Shown: positions 14,613-24,940, counted from the first letter of the stretch. The stretch is 64,000 nt of DNA from Bernardetia sp042180575 (GCF_042180575.1 NZ_CP170094.1:4650001-4714000); one strand, 5' to 3'. The notes: generated from the sequence alone by a model not told the origin. Program-made: numbers and translations.

Positions 14613-17600
14613 ATGAATTATATTCTTTCTTCTTTATATTATTTCGTTCTTGATTTTCGTAATTCTGTTACGGCATTTTTGTGTGTGTTTTTTATTCTGT
14701 TTTCTTTTATTATTCATAACAAGGTACAAGCACAAGCCATTCCGACAGCCGAACATTATACCATTTATGATTATCATGCTCATCCTCAAAACTGGTCTGT
14801 CGTCCAAGATGATATAGGTAGAATTTATGTAGCTAATACAAAAGGAGTTTTAGAGTATGACGGAAATACATGGAGTTTGATAGAGTTACCTAATTTGGCA
14901 GGTGTAACAGCACTCACAAAAGGAACAGATGGAAAAATTTATGTAGGAGCAACATCAGAAATAGGATATTTAGATACCGATTCAATAGGAAATAAAATCT
15001 ATGTTTCGATAGTTGATAAAATGAATGAACAAGACAAAAAATTCTCTACGATTTGGAAAGTATTTTCTACTTCGGATGGAATTGTTTTTCAGTCATTTGA
15101 AAAAATATTTTGGTATAAAAATGACAAATTCAAAGTTATTTCTCCTAACTCAGCTTTTCATTTGGCTTTTCAGATTAAAACAAAAGAAAATAAAAACAGC
15201 CAACTATTTGTCAGAGAGTGGGGTAAAGGGTTACATCATCTTACTTCCAAAGGTTTAGAGTTTATTGCAGGAAGTGAAATCTTTGCAGATGAAAAGATTT
15301 ATTCTATTTTGCCACAAACAGCTTCTTCTCATTTTGTGGTTACAGAACAAAAAGGTGTTTATACTTATAATCAAAACACAGGTTTTTTGCCTTTTTCTAC
15401 TTCGTCAGATTCTCTCTTAAAATCCAGTCAAGTCTATTGTGGAATTCAGCTTGCAGACGGAAATTATGCTATCGGTACACGCCTTGCAGGAGTTTTAGTT
15501 TTTGATGCTAATTTTCAATTTCTCTACAAAATATCTTCAAAAAATGGTCTAAAAGATGATAGGGTTGCTTATCTTTATGAAGATTCGAACAAACAACTTT
15601 GGGCAGCACTCAGCAATGGAATTTCTTACATTGATGTTGCTTCATCGTTTCGTTATTTTGATAAAAATACAGACATAAATAGAAATATTTTGAGTATTTC
15701 GCCTTCTTTTAATCAAAGTCTTTATATCGGAACAGTTCAAGGAATTTTTAAATCAAATTCTGATAAAGCAAAAACGATAAAAGAATTCAACCTTTTGCCT
15801 TATTCAGAACGAGAAACTTGGAAATTAGGTGTTTATAAAAATATTCTTTTGGGAGCGCAAAATCCAGGTATTGCTTGGATAGGAAAGCGAGGCGTTGAAG
15901 AGCTTTTGGCTGCCAGTAATCCATTTATTCAAGATTTTTCTTTAATAAAAAGTGATACTTCTCACTTGATTGCAGCTTCTGTTGAAGGACTTCTGCTTTT
16001 GAAATGGCAAAATAATCATTGGATTTTTGTAGATAAAATAAAAGGATTTGCAGGAGCAGCGACCAAAATTATTCAAGATGAAAACCATGATTTTTGGGTA
16101 AGTGATTATAATAGAGGTATTTTTAGATTTAAGCTAAGTTCTGATTTCCTAACTGTTACTCATTCTGAGTTTTTTGGTCAGCTCAACGGACTTCCTAAAA
16201 ATCAAGGAAATCACGTTTTTGAGTTTAATGGAAAGGCTATTTTTGGTACATTAGAAGGAATTTATGATTTTAGTGAAAATACATTTGCACCTCATCCTGC
16301 ATTTGAAAAATTGATAGAAAAAAAGGCAATTACTATTTTTGAAAAAGATAAAAAAGATAATTTATGGGTAGTAACTCAAAACGAACAAAATAAATTTAGT
16401 AGTTCTCAGACCCTTTTAGTTCAACTCAAAAAAACAGATTCTACTTATCAGCGTTATGATGCCCCTTTTTATAAAATCAAACAAATCGTTCAGGCAGTTC
16501 GTCCGATTGATGAAAACTTGGTTTTGATTGGAACAAATGAAGGACTTATTTCATATAACCCTCTCAATACAATAGCTGACAAACAACCCTTTTCTGTTTT
16601 TATTACACAGATAGAACACAGCAGCGCAAAAGATTCATTACTTTTTGCAACAGATTTTATTCTTAATCAACAGAGTAATTTATCAAATGATAAAAAAGTA
16701 AAACTACCTTATGAGCTTAATTCACTTCGCTTTAGTTTTGGAAGTTCGTTTTTTGAGCAGCGTAGTGAAGTTTATTATCAAACAAAGCTAGAGCAATTAG
16801 ATAAAAACTGGTTATCTTGGGAGAGTGATAAAAATTGGTCAGCTTGGAGTACTGAAACGCAAGATAAATTTACAAATCTTTCAGAAGGAGATTATATATT
16901 TCATTTGAGGGCAAAAAATTTATACGGTGTAGAAAGTGAAGAAGTAACTTTCAAATTTACTATCAAAACGCCTTGGTTTAGACATCCTTTATTTTATCTT
17001 TTTATTGTTTTGGTGTTAGGTTTTTTGATTCAGTATGGTGTCAAGACTTACACAAAACGACTAAAATCAGAGAAAAATCTTTTAGAAAACACAGTCAGAG
17101 AGCGAACAGAAGATATGCGTCAAGCCTATTTTAATACTCGTGTTTTGAGTAAATTAGGACAAGAAATTACTTCTACCCGTTCGATTGATGAGATTACAGA
17201 TATGATTTATCAACATGTCAGTAAACTAATGGATGCTTCTGTTTTTGCTATTGGTATTCATAATGAAGAAGATGAAACATTAGAGTTTCCTGTTGCAATA
17301 GAAAATGGAGAAAAATTACCTTTTCATTTCGAAAGGTTAGATGACACAGGACGTTTTGCTGTTTGGTGTTTCTTAAATGAACAAGATTTATTTATTAATG
17401 ATAGTGAAGTTGATTACGAATTGTACATGTCGCAGCGTCCAAAAACAACTGTTGGAAAGACTGCACCATCACTTATTTATCTTCCATTAAAAATTAAGAA
17501 AAAAGTAATTGGTGTAATTACGGTGCAAAGTTTTGAGAAAAATGCTTATAATGATTATCATCTCAATTTGCTTCGTAGTTTGGCTGTCTATACAGGAATT

Positions 17601-18425
17601 GCTATTGAAAATGCAAACTCCTATCATCAAATCAATGAGCAAAAACATATTATTGAAGACAAAAACAAACAACTCATTTCAAGTATAAATTATGCCAAGC
17701 GCATTCAAAATGCCATTCTTCCTCCATTGGACACAATTCAAGAAGAATTTGAAGATAGTTTTGTCTTGTTTTTACCTCGTGATATTGTAAGTGGTGATTT
17801 TTATTATTTTAATAAAATAAATGGAAAATCTATCATTAGTGCCATTGATTGTACAGGTCATGGTGTACCAGGGGCATTTATGTCAATGATAGGCTATGAG
17901 CTTTTGAATGAAATTATTTTGGCTAGGCACATCACAGAACCTGCCAAAATACTAGATGCTTTGCATGATGGAATTTCAAAGGGACTTAGACAAGAACAAA
18001 CATTTACACAAGATGGAATGGATATGACACTTTGTGTTTGGAATGAAGAAACAAATATCTTAGAAATTGCTGCTGCAAGAAACCAAATGTATCTTTTTAA
18101 TACACAAGACAAAGAAAGGGTGCTTGAAATAGAAGCTGACAGACAATCTATTGGAGGAAAAATGGATGGCGATTTTGAATTCAAATCACATCAAATTCAG
18201 ATTCAAAAAAATGATACAGTCTATTTATTGACGGATGGTTTTCAAGACCAGTTTGGAGGACTTCAAGACAGAAAATATTTGCGTCGTCGTTTGAGAGAGT
18301 TTTTACAAAATCATCAACATCTTTCTATGACCCAACAACGCAGAGCCTTACAACGAGAACTTACAGAATGGAAAGGCGATAAAGACCAAGTAGATGATAT
18401 TTTGATTATTGGTATTCGATTTTAA
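14613..18425 (+). CDS. Ligand-sensing SpoIIE/PP2C-type serine phosphatase (beta-propeller, YYY, GAF)
   Basis: 1270 residues. An N-terminal signal or anchor helix (about 19-40) is followed by a periplasmic two-component-sensor beta-propeller (about 45-650; repeated motifs such as DDIGRIYVANTKGVLEYDG and YEDSNKQLWAALSNGISYID). Next come a Y_Y_Y domain (about 665-790), a membrane helix (FYLFIVLVLGFLIQYGV, about 795), a coiled coil, a GAF domain (about 845-1010), and the helix SSINYAKRIQNAILP leading into a SpoIIE phosphatase with CTGHGVPGAFMSMIG (about 1080) and LLTDGFQDQFGG. The architecture is a hybrid-sensor layout with a phosphatase in place of the kinase. It probably dephosphorylates an anti-sigma antagonist or similar. 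A related phosphatase gene follows after 171 nt. Confidence 0.92.
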   Translation: MNYILSSLYYFVLDFRNSVTAFLCVFFILFSFIIHNKVQAQAIPTAEHYTIYDYHAHPQNWSVVQDDIGRIYVANTKGVLEYDGNTWSLIELPNLAGVTALTKGTDGKIYVGATSEIGYLDTDSIGNKIYVSIVDKMNEQDKKFSTIWKVFSTSDGIVFQSFEKIFWYKNDKFKVISPNSAFHLAFQIKTKENKNSQLFVREWGKGLHHLTSKGLEFIAGSEIFADEKIYSILPQTASSHFVVTEQKGVYTYNQNTGFLPFSTSSDSLLKSSQVYCGIQLADGNYAIGTRLAGVLVFDANFQFLYKISSKNGLKDDRVAYLYEDSNKQLWAALSNGISYIDVASSFRYFDKNTDINRNILSISPSFNQSLYIGTVQGIFKSNSDKAKTIKEFNLLPYSERETWKLGVYKNILLGAQNPGIAWIGKRGVEELLAASNPFIQDFSLIKSDTSHLIAASVEGLLLLKWQNNHWIFVDKIKGFAGAATKIIQDENHDFWVSDYNRGIFRFKLSSDFLTVTHSEFFGQLNGLPKNQGNHVFEFNGKAIFGTLEGIYDFSENTFAPHPAFEKLIEKKAITIFEKDKKDNLWVVTQNEQNKFSSSQTLLVQLKKTDSTYQRYDAPFYKIKQIVQAVRPIDENLVLIGTNEGLISYNPLNTIADKQPFSVFITQIEHSSAKDSLLFATDFILNQQSNLSNDKKVKLPYELNSLRFSFGSSFFEQRSEVYYQTKLEQLDKNWLSWESDKNWSAWSTETQDKFTNLSEGDYIFHLRAKNLYGVESEEVTFKFTIKTPWFRHPLFYLFIVLVLGFLIQYGVKTYTKRLKSEKNLLENTVRERTEDMRQAYFNTRVLSKLGQEITSTRSIDEITDMIYQHVSKLMDASVFAIGIHNEEDETLEFPVAIENGEKLPFHFERLDDTGRFAVWCFLNEQDLFINDSEVDYELYMSQRPKTTVGKTAPSLIYLPLKIKKKVIGVITVQSFEKNAYNDYHLNLLRSLAVYTGIAIENANSYHQINEQKHIIEDKNKQLISSINYAKRIQNAILPPLDTIQEEFEDSFVLFLPRDIVSGDFYYFNKINGKSIISAIDCTGHGVPGAFMSMIGYELLNEIILARHITEPAKILDALHDGISKGLRQEQTFTQDGMDMTLCVWNEETNILEIAAARNQMYLFNTQDKERVLEIEADRQSIGGKMDGDFEFKSHQIQIQKNDTVYLLTDGFQDQFGGLQDRKYLRRRLREFLQNHQHLSMTQQRRALQRELTEWKGDKDQVDDILIIGIRF

Positions 18426-18596
18426 TAAAAAGTATAAAAGATAAAACATTTCTTACTTTGATGTGATTCTATTACTATAGTAACTTTTTTTTGTTACTTA
18501 CTTTATACCTTTGTTGAGCATAAAGTGTAATTGCAACCCTCTATACTCCAATTATCAACGATATTTTCATTTTCTTAAGTAATAAGTTTTTTCATA

Positions 18597-20561
18597 ATGC
18601 CTCACCCCAATAAATTTTTTAAGTTACTAAAATTAAAAAATGCTCTTTTTTTTAAAATAAATAGAGGTGGGCTTATCCAGCAAATAACATCAGATGAAGG
18701 GAGAATTTCTTCATTTTCAAAGTCAGAGTTTAAGTCTTTTGAAGAGTTAATAGATTCTAGTTTATTAAGTTATTTTCCAAGTGATATAGAAATACATATC
18801 AATGAATTAGTTTTTAAGACTGCAAACTCTCATAGCATCAATTCTCTGACACTTAATCAAATGCTACATACTGACTTGCCTTTTTCTATCAAAATGCAAG
18901 CTATGCCATTAGAAAATTCTCAAGTAGGTGTTTGGGTTTCTATTTATAAGGAAGATAATATTTCTACAGCATTTCATGAGCGTATGCCTGTGATGTTGCT
19001 TTATCTAAATGAGCAAGGAGAAGTGATATGGGCAAATCAGCAATTTTATAGAAAATCTAAATTTGATGAAAGTCAGTTGGTTACAGAACATGTAAGAGAG
19101 TTTTTGAAAATTAATCTCAAAATTTCTCAGCGTGATGCCCTACAAATCAAAGAACCAACTATACGAACCGAGTATTTGCTTTTGTGTGGAGATGGTACAA
19201 AATTGATTGTCATACTTTCAGCTATTAATCAATATGATGAAGAGGGACGTTTTTTATGTACTTCGGTAGTTTTGAGAGATATTTCTAAGATGAAATATAC
19301 ACAAGTAGAATTAGAATATCAAAAACTAGCGATTGACGAATCGGCGATTGTAGCAGCCACAGATGTAAAAGGAGATATTATTTATGTTAATGATAAATTT
19401 TGTGAGATTTCGAAGTATGAAAGAAGTGAGTTGTTAGGACAAAATCATAGACTTCTAAAATCTGACCATCACTCCGACGAGTTTTTTATAAATATGTGGA
19501 AGGTAATTTCTTCTGGAAAAGTTTGGAGAGGAGAAGTTTGTAATATTAATAAAGAAGGAAATATTTACTGGGTTTATACTACGATTATTCCTTATATGAA
19601 TGAAAATAATCGTCCTTATCGTTATCAAGCTATTCGATTTGAGATTACAGAAAGAAAGAAATTAGAAGCTGAAATAGTAAATTATACACAAGGATTAGAA
19701 AAATTAGTAGAAGAACGCACCCAAGAATTAAGTCAGAAAACAGAGTTATTGAAAGAAATAAATGAAGAAACTATCCAACAAAATGAAAAATTAGAAGCAA
19801 AAAATAGATACATTCAGAAAAGTATCAATTATGCCAAGCGTATTCAAGATTCTATTTTACCAAAAGAAGAACTTTTACCTAAAACTTTAAAAGAATATTT
19901 TATCTTTTTTCAGCCAAAAGATGTAGTAAGTGGAGATTTTTATTGGTGGCATCACAATGAAATAACAGATTGTTGGTTTATAGCTGCCGTAGATTGCACA
20001 GGTCATGGTGTACCAGGGGCATTTATGTCTATGATTGGAAGTACACTATTAGATGAAACCATTAAAACAAAAAATATTACTAATCCAGCTCATATTCTTA
20101 AAGAAATGCAAGAACAAATTGCACAACTTTTGCAACAAAACTTTACTAATAACAGAGATGGAATGGATATGGCGATTGTAACACTTAATAAAAAACAAAG
20201 GAAAATTTATGTTGCAGGAGCAAAAAACCCAGTGTTTTTGATTCAAAATGGAAAAGAATATTGGATAAAAGGAGATAGAATGAGCATTGGAGGAAAGCAA
20301 CTTTTTTCGAAAGAATTTACAGCTCATGAATTTGATTGGATAGAGGGAACACAGATTTATCTTTTTTCAGATGGTTATCAAGACCAGTTTGGAGGGCATA
20401 ATGGACAAAAATTTATGCGAAAAAATCTAAAAGAATTGATTAGTAAGAATAGGCATCTATCTATGCCAAAACAAAAAGAAGTTTTAGCTGATACATTAGA
20501 AAATTGGCGAAGTGGTCATAATCAAATAGATGATATTCTAGTTATGGGATTTACATTATAA
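18597..20561 (+). CDS. PAS-domain SpoIIE/PP2C-type serine phosphatase
   Basis: 654 residues, cytoplasmic, with no membrane helix. After a variable N-terminal region there are two PAS domains: about 128-240 (MLLYLNEQGEVIWANQQFY) and about 243-360 (ATDVKGDIIYVNDKFCEISK, ending in EITERKKLE). A coiled coil with EERTQELSQKTELLKEI follows. The C-terminal SpoIIE phosphatase begins with SINYAKRIQDSILP and contains VVSGDFYWW, AAVDCTGHGVPGAFMSMIG (near 467) and YLFSDGYQDQFGG, with the metal-binding Asp residues kept. It is closely related over this domain to the preceding protein, indicating duplication of the effector with a different sensor. It ends at a strong terminator. Confidence 0.92.
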   Translation: MPHPNKFFKLLKLKNALFFKINRGGLIQQITSDEGRISSFSKSEFKSFEELIDSSLLSYFPSDIEIHINELVFKTANSHSINSLTLNQMLHTDLPFSIKMQAMPLENSQVGVWVSIYKEDNISTAFHERMPVMLLYLNEQGEVIWANQQFYRKSKFDESQLVTEHVREFLKINLKISQRDALQIKEPTIRTEYLLLCGDGTKLIVILSAINQYDEEGRFLCTSVVLRDISKMKYTQVELEYQKLAIDESAIVAATDVKGDIIYVNDKFCEISKYERSELLGQNHRLLKSDHHSDEFFINMWKVISSGKVWRGEVCNINKEGNIYWVYTTIIPYMNENNRPYRYQAIRFEITERKKLEAEIVNYTQGLEKLVEERTQELSQKTELLKEINEETIQQNEKLEAKNRYIQKSINYAKRIQDSILPKEELLPKTLKEYFIFFQPKDVVSGDFYWWHHNEITDCWFIAAVDCTGHGVPGAFMSMIGSTLLDETIKTKNITNPAHILKEMQEQIAQLLQQNFTNNRDGMDMAIVTLNKKQRKIYVAGAKNPVFLIQNGKEYWIKGDRMSIGGKQLFSKEFTAHEFDWIEGTQIYLFSDGYQDQFGGHNGQKFMRKNLKELISKNRHLSMPKQKEVLADTLENWRSGHNQIDDILVMGFTL

Positions 20562-20564
20562 AAC

Positions 20565-20600
20565 AAAAAGCCTTTTCATTTATTTGGGAAGGCTTTTTTT
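20565..20600 (+). terminator. Intrinsic terminator, copy of a recurrent sequence
   Basis: AAAAAGCCTTTTC pairs with GGGAAGGCTTTTTTT, starting 4 nt after the phosphatase stop codon. Nearly the same hairpin and loop occur inverted at 61144-61177. Confidence 0.9.
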
Positions 20601-20653
20601 ATAAATACAAATTTTTATTCTTATCTTGATACAATTATCAAAAAGATAAAACG

Positions 20654-21499
20654 ATGAAATTAATCAGAAAATTCAATCCATTCAATCCAATTTTACCAGC
20701 ACTTTGTTTGTTGATTGCTTTTGCTTGGGTGGGATATGATAGTTTTTTTAGAGAGAAATATAGTGAGGAGGAGAAAATATATTTTGGTGCTGCTATTGGA
20801 GAAATTGAAAGTTTATACTATAAATATCGTAACGATACTGATAAAATGATGAATATAAGTTGGGGGTTTGACTATGAGTATTGTTTGAGGGGGACTTATA
20901 TAAAATTTGGAAGAAGAGGAGAAGCAGGAAAGCTAGGCGATTTTGTTAGTAAACTTGTTGCAGAAAATTTTTATGGTATTGATTTTTCAGAAGAAATAAA
21001 TATTAGCCACATATTTGAAGCTTATATTGAAGAAGCTAAAAAATTAGATATTCTTTTAGCAGAAAAATATGAAAATTTTGAATTAGAAAATGGACTTTCA
21101 GATAAAGAACTTAATCAAGTTTATTTTTCTCACGATAGTGTACAAAGCATGTATCACTTGGCTAGGTTCAAAATGCAGTTAGCGAAAATGTATCACGATG
21201 ATATTAAACTATTACTAAAATACCGTATTGAAAACGTAATAAAAGAAAGAACAAGTAAGCCTCATATTGCTCCTTACATAGTAGATAAGACAGGAGAAGT
21301 ATATATGCATGTAACTTTGCCTTTCGATACGCTGCATACAAAAATAGCTTTTCCAAAGGGAGTACCTACTCAATTTGATGAAAATGGACATTTGATAATT
21401 CCTTCTTCATTGAGAAATTCAACTGCCGAAATAGGAGTTAGAATTAATTGCTCAACATCAGACACCACTTATCATTACAAAGAAGAATATGAAAACTAA
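20654..21499 (+). CDS. Membrane-anchored protein of unknown function
   Basis: 281 residues with one N-terminal membrane helix (ILPALCLLIAFAWVGYDSFF, about 13-32) and a large extracytoplasmic, helix-rich part. Near the end is a beta-rich segment (YMHVTLPFDTLHTKIAFPKG). I recognise no family. The gene overlaps the next by 11 nt, and that product has a similar layout (short cytoplasmic start, one membrane helix, charged helical stalk, beta-rich end), so the two are likely made together and may interact. Confidence 0.65.
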   Translation: MKLIRKFNPFNPILPALCLLIAFAWVGYDSFFREKYSEEEKIYFGAAIGEIESLYYKYRNDTDKMMNISWGFDYEYCLRGTYIKFGRRGEAGKLGDFVSKLVAENFYGIDFSEEINISHIFEAYIEEAKKLDILLAEKYENFELENGLSDKELNQVYFSHDSVQSMYHLARFKMQLAKMYHDDIKLLLKYRIENVIKERTSKPHIAPYIVDKTGEVYMHVTLPFDTLHTKIAFPKGVPTQFDENGHLIIPSSLRNSTAEIGVRINCSTSDTTYHYKEEYEN

Positions 21500-22265
21500 A
21501 TTATATACATCAATTTTCTTGTGGTTAGTTCTTACAATCTTAGTAGTTTCTTATTCTTTGAAAAATCAAGAGAAAGAACTCAAAGCGATTGAAACTACAA
21601 AAACAATCATATTAAATACTCACAAGGAATATTATGAAAAGAAATTAAGCGATACTGAAGAGTCTATCAATGATATGAGAAACAACCCTAGAGATAGAAA
21701 AGTACAAGATACAGTAGAGATGGGAAAGATTTTAATAGATTCTATGTTTGAAAATGGAGGAATACAAACTGAAATTATAATGCCTTTTTTGTATAAAAGT
21801 TTTCAAGATAAGTGGAATCAATATGCATTACAACATTCTGTAAAACCATTAGAAAAGTATAAAGGAACAAATGAAATTTTGAAACAGATTCATCCATTAG
21901 CAGATTATCAGTTTTATTATAAGCACTTATATAATCGTTACGATTTGATATATGGTGGAATTTCGTGTGGCTTTAGTATAAACCTAATAAGGAAGTCAAG
22001 TGATACAACTTTAGCATTACAGCCAACAGGTTTTCCATTTCTTAATTACACGAAAGAACCTATATTTACAATCCAATCTGTTGATAAAAATATAAAGATA
22101 GATGGCTATTGGAAGCTATCTTTTGATAAAAATGCTACAAAACCAATCATTTTTCAAACCAATGAGTACACAAAAACAGACACCATAAGAAAGCGCTATC
22201 AAATCAAACCACAGCAAGGAAAGAAGTTAGGGGCTTTTGATTACGAAGAGATAGAAATGAAATAG
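21489..22265 (+). CDS. Membrane-anchored protein of unknown function, partner of preceding gene
   Basis: 258 residues. A membrane helix at residues 5-24 (YTSIFLWLVLTILVVSYSL) is followed by a charged helical stretch (KNQEKELKAIETTKTI...). The C-terminal half is mixed and contains YDLIYGGISCGFSIN and DGYWKLSFDKNATKPII. Its start lies 11 nt inside the upstream gene, implying translational coupling. No catalytic motif or known family is recognised. It ends 34 nt before the convergent TonB-dependent receptor. Confidence 0.65.
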   Translation: MKTKLYTSIFLWLVLTILVVSYSLKNQEKELKAIETTKTIILNTHKEYYEKKLSDTEESINDMRNNPRDRKVQDTVEMGKILIDSMFENGGIQTEIIMPFLYKSFQDKWNQYALQHSVKPLEKYKGTNEILKQIHPLADYQFYYKHLYNRYDLIYGGISCGFSINLIRKSSDTTLALQPTGFPFLNYTKEPIFTIQSVDKNIKIDGYWKLSFDKNATKPIIFQTNEYTKTDTIRKRYQIKPQQGKKLGAFDYEEIEMK

Positions 22266-22298
22266 ATTTTCAAATTCTATCCCTTCCTTAAAAAAATA

Positions 22299-24665
22299 TC
22301 AAAATTCTATTTTATAAGTAATATTTGGAATGACTAAAGTTTGTTTGTCTTTATCGATTGTGTTTGTTCTGAAATTATATTGATAGCCATAAAATTCTTT
22401 TGCTGCAAGGGCATTCAAGACTTGTAAAGACCATATACTATGGTGTTTTGATTTATTTTTTTGATAATTAAATGATAAATGTGTAAGGAATGGATTTGGT
22501 TTTTGTTCTTCAAAAGCACGACTTTCATCAAAGATAATTTCTTGATTCGAAATTGAAGCTGCATAATCCACAGGCATAATACGCTGTCCTCCTTGATAGG
22601 CAAATCTTAAACTAAGTCCTAGTACATTATTATCTTTTTTACCAACATTCCATTCTTTTCCAATGAGTGCATTAGCAATAAACTGCTGATTAAAACGAGT
22701 ATCACGCCAAATTTTATCTCCTCCTTGATACGTAGAATTGAATAAAGAAAGTGTAAATAGATAGAAAAAACCTTTATCCAAAAACTTTTCTGCTGTAATA
22801 TCTAAACCATAATTTCGTCCTTTTCCTTCATTAACAAAAGCATCATTGATAAACCAACTTTGAGTTAAATTAATTAGAGAAGACGAAGTATTTGCAATCA
22901 CAGGAACATTAAATAGTTCTTGATAATAGGTTTCTACTTTCAAGCGCAAGGTAGAAGAAAGCATTTTTTGATAACCCAAAGTAAGATGATGCGCCTTTGT
23001 AAAATCTAAATCTTTATTCAAATACTCTGATGTATTTCTATCTTTTACCAAATAAATATAAATTGGCTCAACTCGGCTATGAAGTCCATATCCAAAAGTC
23101 AGTGTTTGTTTTTTGGGTAATCTATATTCAAAAGACAAACGAGGCTCAATACTAAATTTTTCTGTAATAGCTAAATATTGAAAATGACTTCCAATATTCA
23201 TTGTAAAATTAGGACTTACATCTATCAAAGACTGTGTATAGGCTTGAAAGTGAAGAGCTTGGTCATTCGATTTTACTAATGTTTCCAAATTATTAGTTTC
23301 TTGTTTTTGCTTTAATTCTATATCATATTGCAAAAGGTTTGTAATAATTCCTGTGCGATTGATATGTTTTTTTCCTAACTGAACATTCAAATAACTAGAA
23401 AAAGTATGTTTGAGAAGGTTATTTTTGATTTGATTAGAAGGCTGTAAACTATTATTTTCTGTATTTAAGCGACTTGTTTTGATAGAAATTCCACTTCCAG
23501 AACTTGTAAAATTAGTATTCAGATACCCTATTTTTCCTAAATGAATGCGATGATTTAGTCCTACTGCACCCATATATTGTTTGTTGTCAGCTTCTTCAAA
23601 ATCACTTTCATACTCACGTTCTGTGGAATCTGTTTGAGCTAATTGACCTGATTTATCTAGCGCACTAATTCCCCAAATTGAAAATGTACCTGCTTTTTTG
23701 GTGGGCAAATTAATCTTAAAAGTAAAATCTTGATAACTTGTTCCACCTGCTTCTTCTGGCAATAAAGGAGAAATCAACCCCAACATAGAATATCTATAAT
23801 TGAAAATATAAGAGGCTTCTTTTCCTTGTTTGAAAGCTCCTTCTGAAGCAAAATCAACTCCTAAAGCTCCAATCTGAACGGCATGACTACGTTTGTCTGT
23901 TTTTCCATTTCGAATTTTCATATCAAAAACACCTGATAGAGCATTTCCATATTCAGCAGGAAAAGCACTCAAAAGAAAATCTGAATTGGCAAGTAAATGA
24001 CTACTCAAAGCTGTCAAGCCTCCACCTCCAAAAGTTTCTAAGTCAGCAAAATGATTTGGATTTGGAATTTCTACGCCTTCTATGCGCCAAAGCATTCCCT
24101 TTGGGCTATTTCCACGAACAACGACACCATTATTGTCTATTTCGCTAGTTGCGACACCTGCAAAAGCAGAAGCCAAACGAGCAGGGTCATCAAAACCACC
24201 TGCATAACGACGAGCTTCTTCCATACTCAATGTTCTTCCTCCTGACAAAACCATTACATTTTTTGGTGTTCCGTGTTCTTCTTGAGCTGTAATTACAACG
24301 CCTTCCAAATCAATACCACCATCTTTCAAACGCATTTCGACAACAGTTTCATTGAGCGAATTAACAATCACTTCCATCTGCCTAGTTTGAAAACTGACAT
24401 AACTTACCTGCAAAATATGACGACCAATAGGAACATTTTTGATTTTGAAATTTCCTACGCTATCCGTAGTAACGCCCATTAGAGGTTCAGTATTCAAAAT
24501 AATTACATTAGCAAAAGGTACAGGTTGTCCAGTTCCTTCTTCCAATACTTTACCACTAATGGTTTGTGTAAGTGTTTGGCTATTTGCATTACCAATTAAA
24601 AATAAAGAAAAAATAGTGAGTAGTATAAATTTGCTTAAAACGGTGTGATTTCGTTGTGTGTTCAT
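22299..24665 (-). CDS. TonB-dependent outer-membrane receptor
   Basis: 788 residues. A signal peptide (FILLTIFSLFLIGNANS) is followed by a CarboxypepD_reg-like domain at about 33-118 (ISGKVLEEGTGQPVPFANVI, DSVGNFKIKNVPIGRH). The plug domain runs from about 120 to 235 (ARLASAFAGVATSEIDNNGVV, NSPKGMLWRIEGVEIPNPNH) and then a 22-strand-type barrel ends in the aromatic C-terminus YKIEF. It imports a substrate across the outer membrane using TonB energy. The substrate is unknown: no SusD partner is adjacent, which argues against a SusCD glycan system. Length is normal for the smaller receptors of this phylum. Confidence 0.92.
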   Translation of the reverse strand: MNTQRNHTVLSKFILLTIFSLFLIGNANSQTLTQTISGKVLEEGTGQPVPFANVIILNTEPLMGVTTDSVGNFKIKNVPIGRHILQVSYVSFQTRQMEVIVNSLNETVVEMRLKDGGIDLEGVVITAQEEHGTPKNVMVLSGGRTLSMEEARRYAGGFDDPARLASAFAGVATSEIDNNGVVVRGNSPKGMLWRIEGVEIPNPNHFADLETFGGGGLTALSSHLLANSDFLLSAFPAEYGNALSGVFDMKIRNGKTDKRSHAVQIGALGVDFASEGAFKQGKEASYIFNYRYSMLGLISPLLPEEAGGTSYQDFTFKINLPTKKAGTFSIWGISALDKSGQLAQTDSTEREYESDFEEADNKQYMGAVGLNHRIHLGKIGYLNTNFTSSGSGISIKTSRLNTENNSLQPSNQIKNNLLKHTFSSYLNVQLGKKHINRTGIITNLLQYDIELKQKQETNNLETLVKSNDQALHFQAYTQSLIDVSPNFTMNIGSHFQYLAITEKFSIEPRLSFEYRLPKKQTLTFGYGLHSRVEPIYIYLVKDRNTSEYLNKDLDFTKAHHLTLGYQKMLSSTLRLKVETYYQELFNVPVIANTSSSLINLTQSWFINDAFVNEGKGRNYGLDITAEKFLDKGFFYLFTLSLFNSTYQGGDKIWRDTRFNQQFIANALIGKEWNVGKKDNNVLGLSLRFAYQGGQRIMPVDYAASISNQEIIFDESRAFEEQKPNPFLTHLSFNYQKNKSKHHSIWSLQVLNALAAKEFYGYQYNFRTNTIDKDKQTLVIPNITYKIEF

Positions 24666-24798
24666 TGTTGCGATTTAGATTTTTTGAGTTGAAAAATATT
24701 CTTTACCCAAACGACGCATCTAAATCGTACTTACCCTACGTTTTGATTCCTTTAAATCTTGTTAATTATTTTTTTATAGGTAGCTTTATACATTTTTT

Positions 24799-24940
24799 TA
24801 GGGTAAACGCATGAAAAAAATTGTACTTGTTTAAAGCAAATCAAGCTAGTTTTTAACTTTGTAAATTAAATATACTCTGATAATTTAAGTGTGTTTAAAC
24901 ACACTTAAAGTAGTATAAAAAGTTTCGTGCGTTTACCCTA
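24799..24940. mobile_element. 142-bp MITE with ISAs1-like ends
   Basis: Terminal inverted repeats TAGGGTAAACGCA(T/C)GAAA face each other at 24799 and 24940. The flanks are exact 8-bp duplications CATTTTTT (24791-24798 and 24941-24948). No coding capacity. Inside is a perfect 26-bp palindrome at 24884-24909 centred on GTTTAAAC. The ends match those of the decayed ISAs1-family element at 37714-38861 (TAGGGCAAACGCAC), so this is a non-autonomous relative moved by that type of transposase. Confidence 0.8.

Noticed and set aside
24884..24909. The 26-bp palindrome as operator for the restriction-modification genes
   Set aside because: It lies inside the MITE with a clear target duplication, so it is first of all part of that element; a regulatory role is only a possibility noted in the findings.
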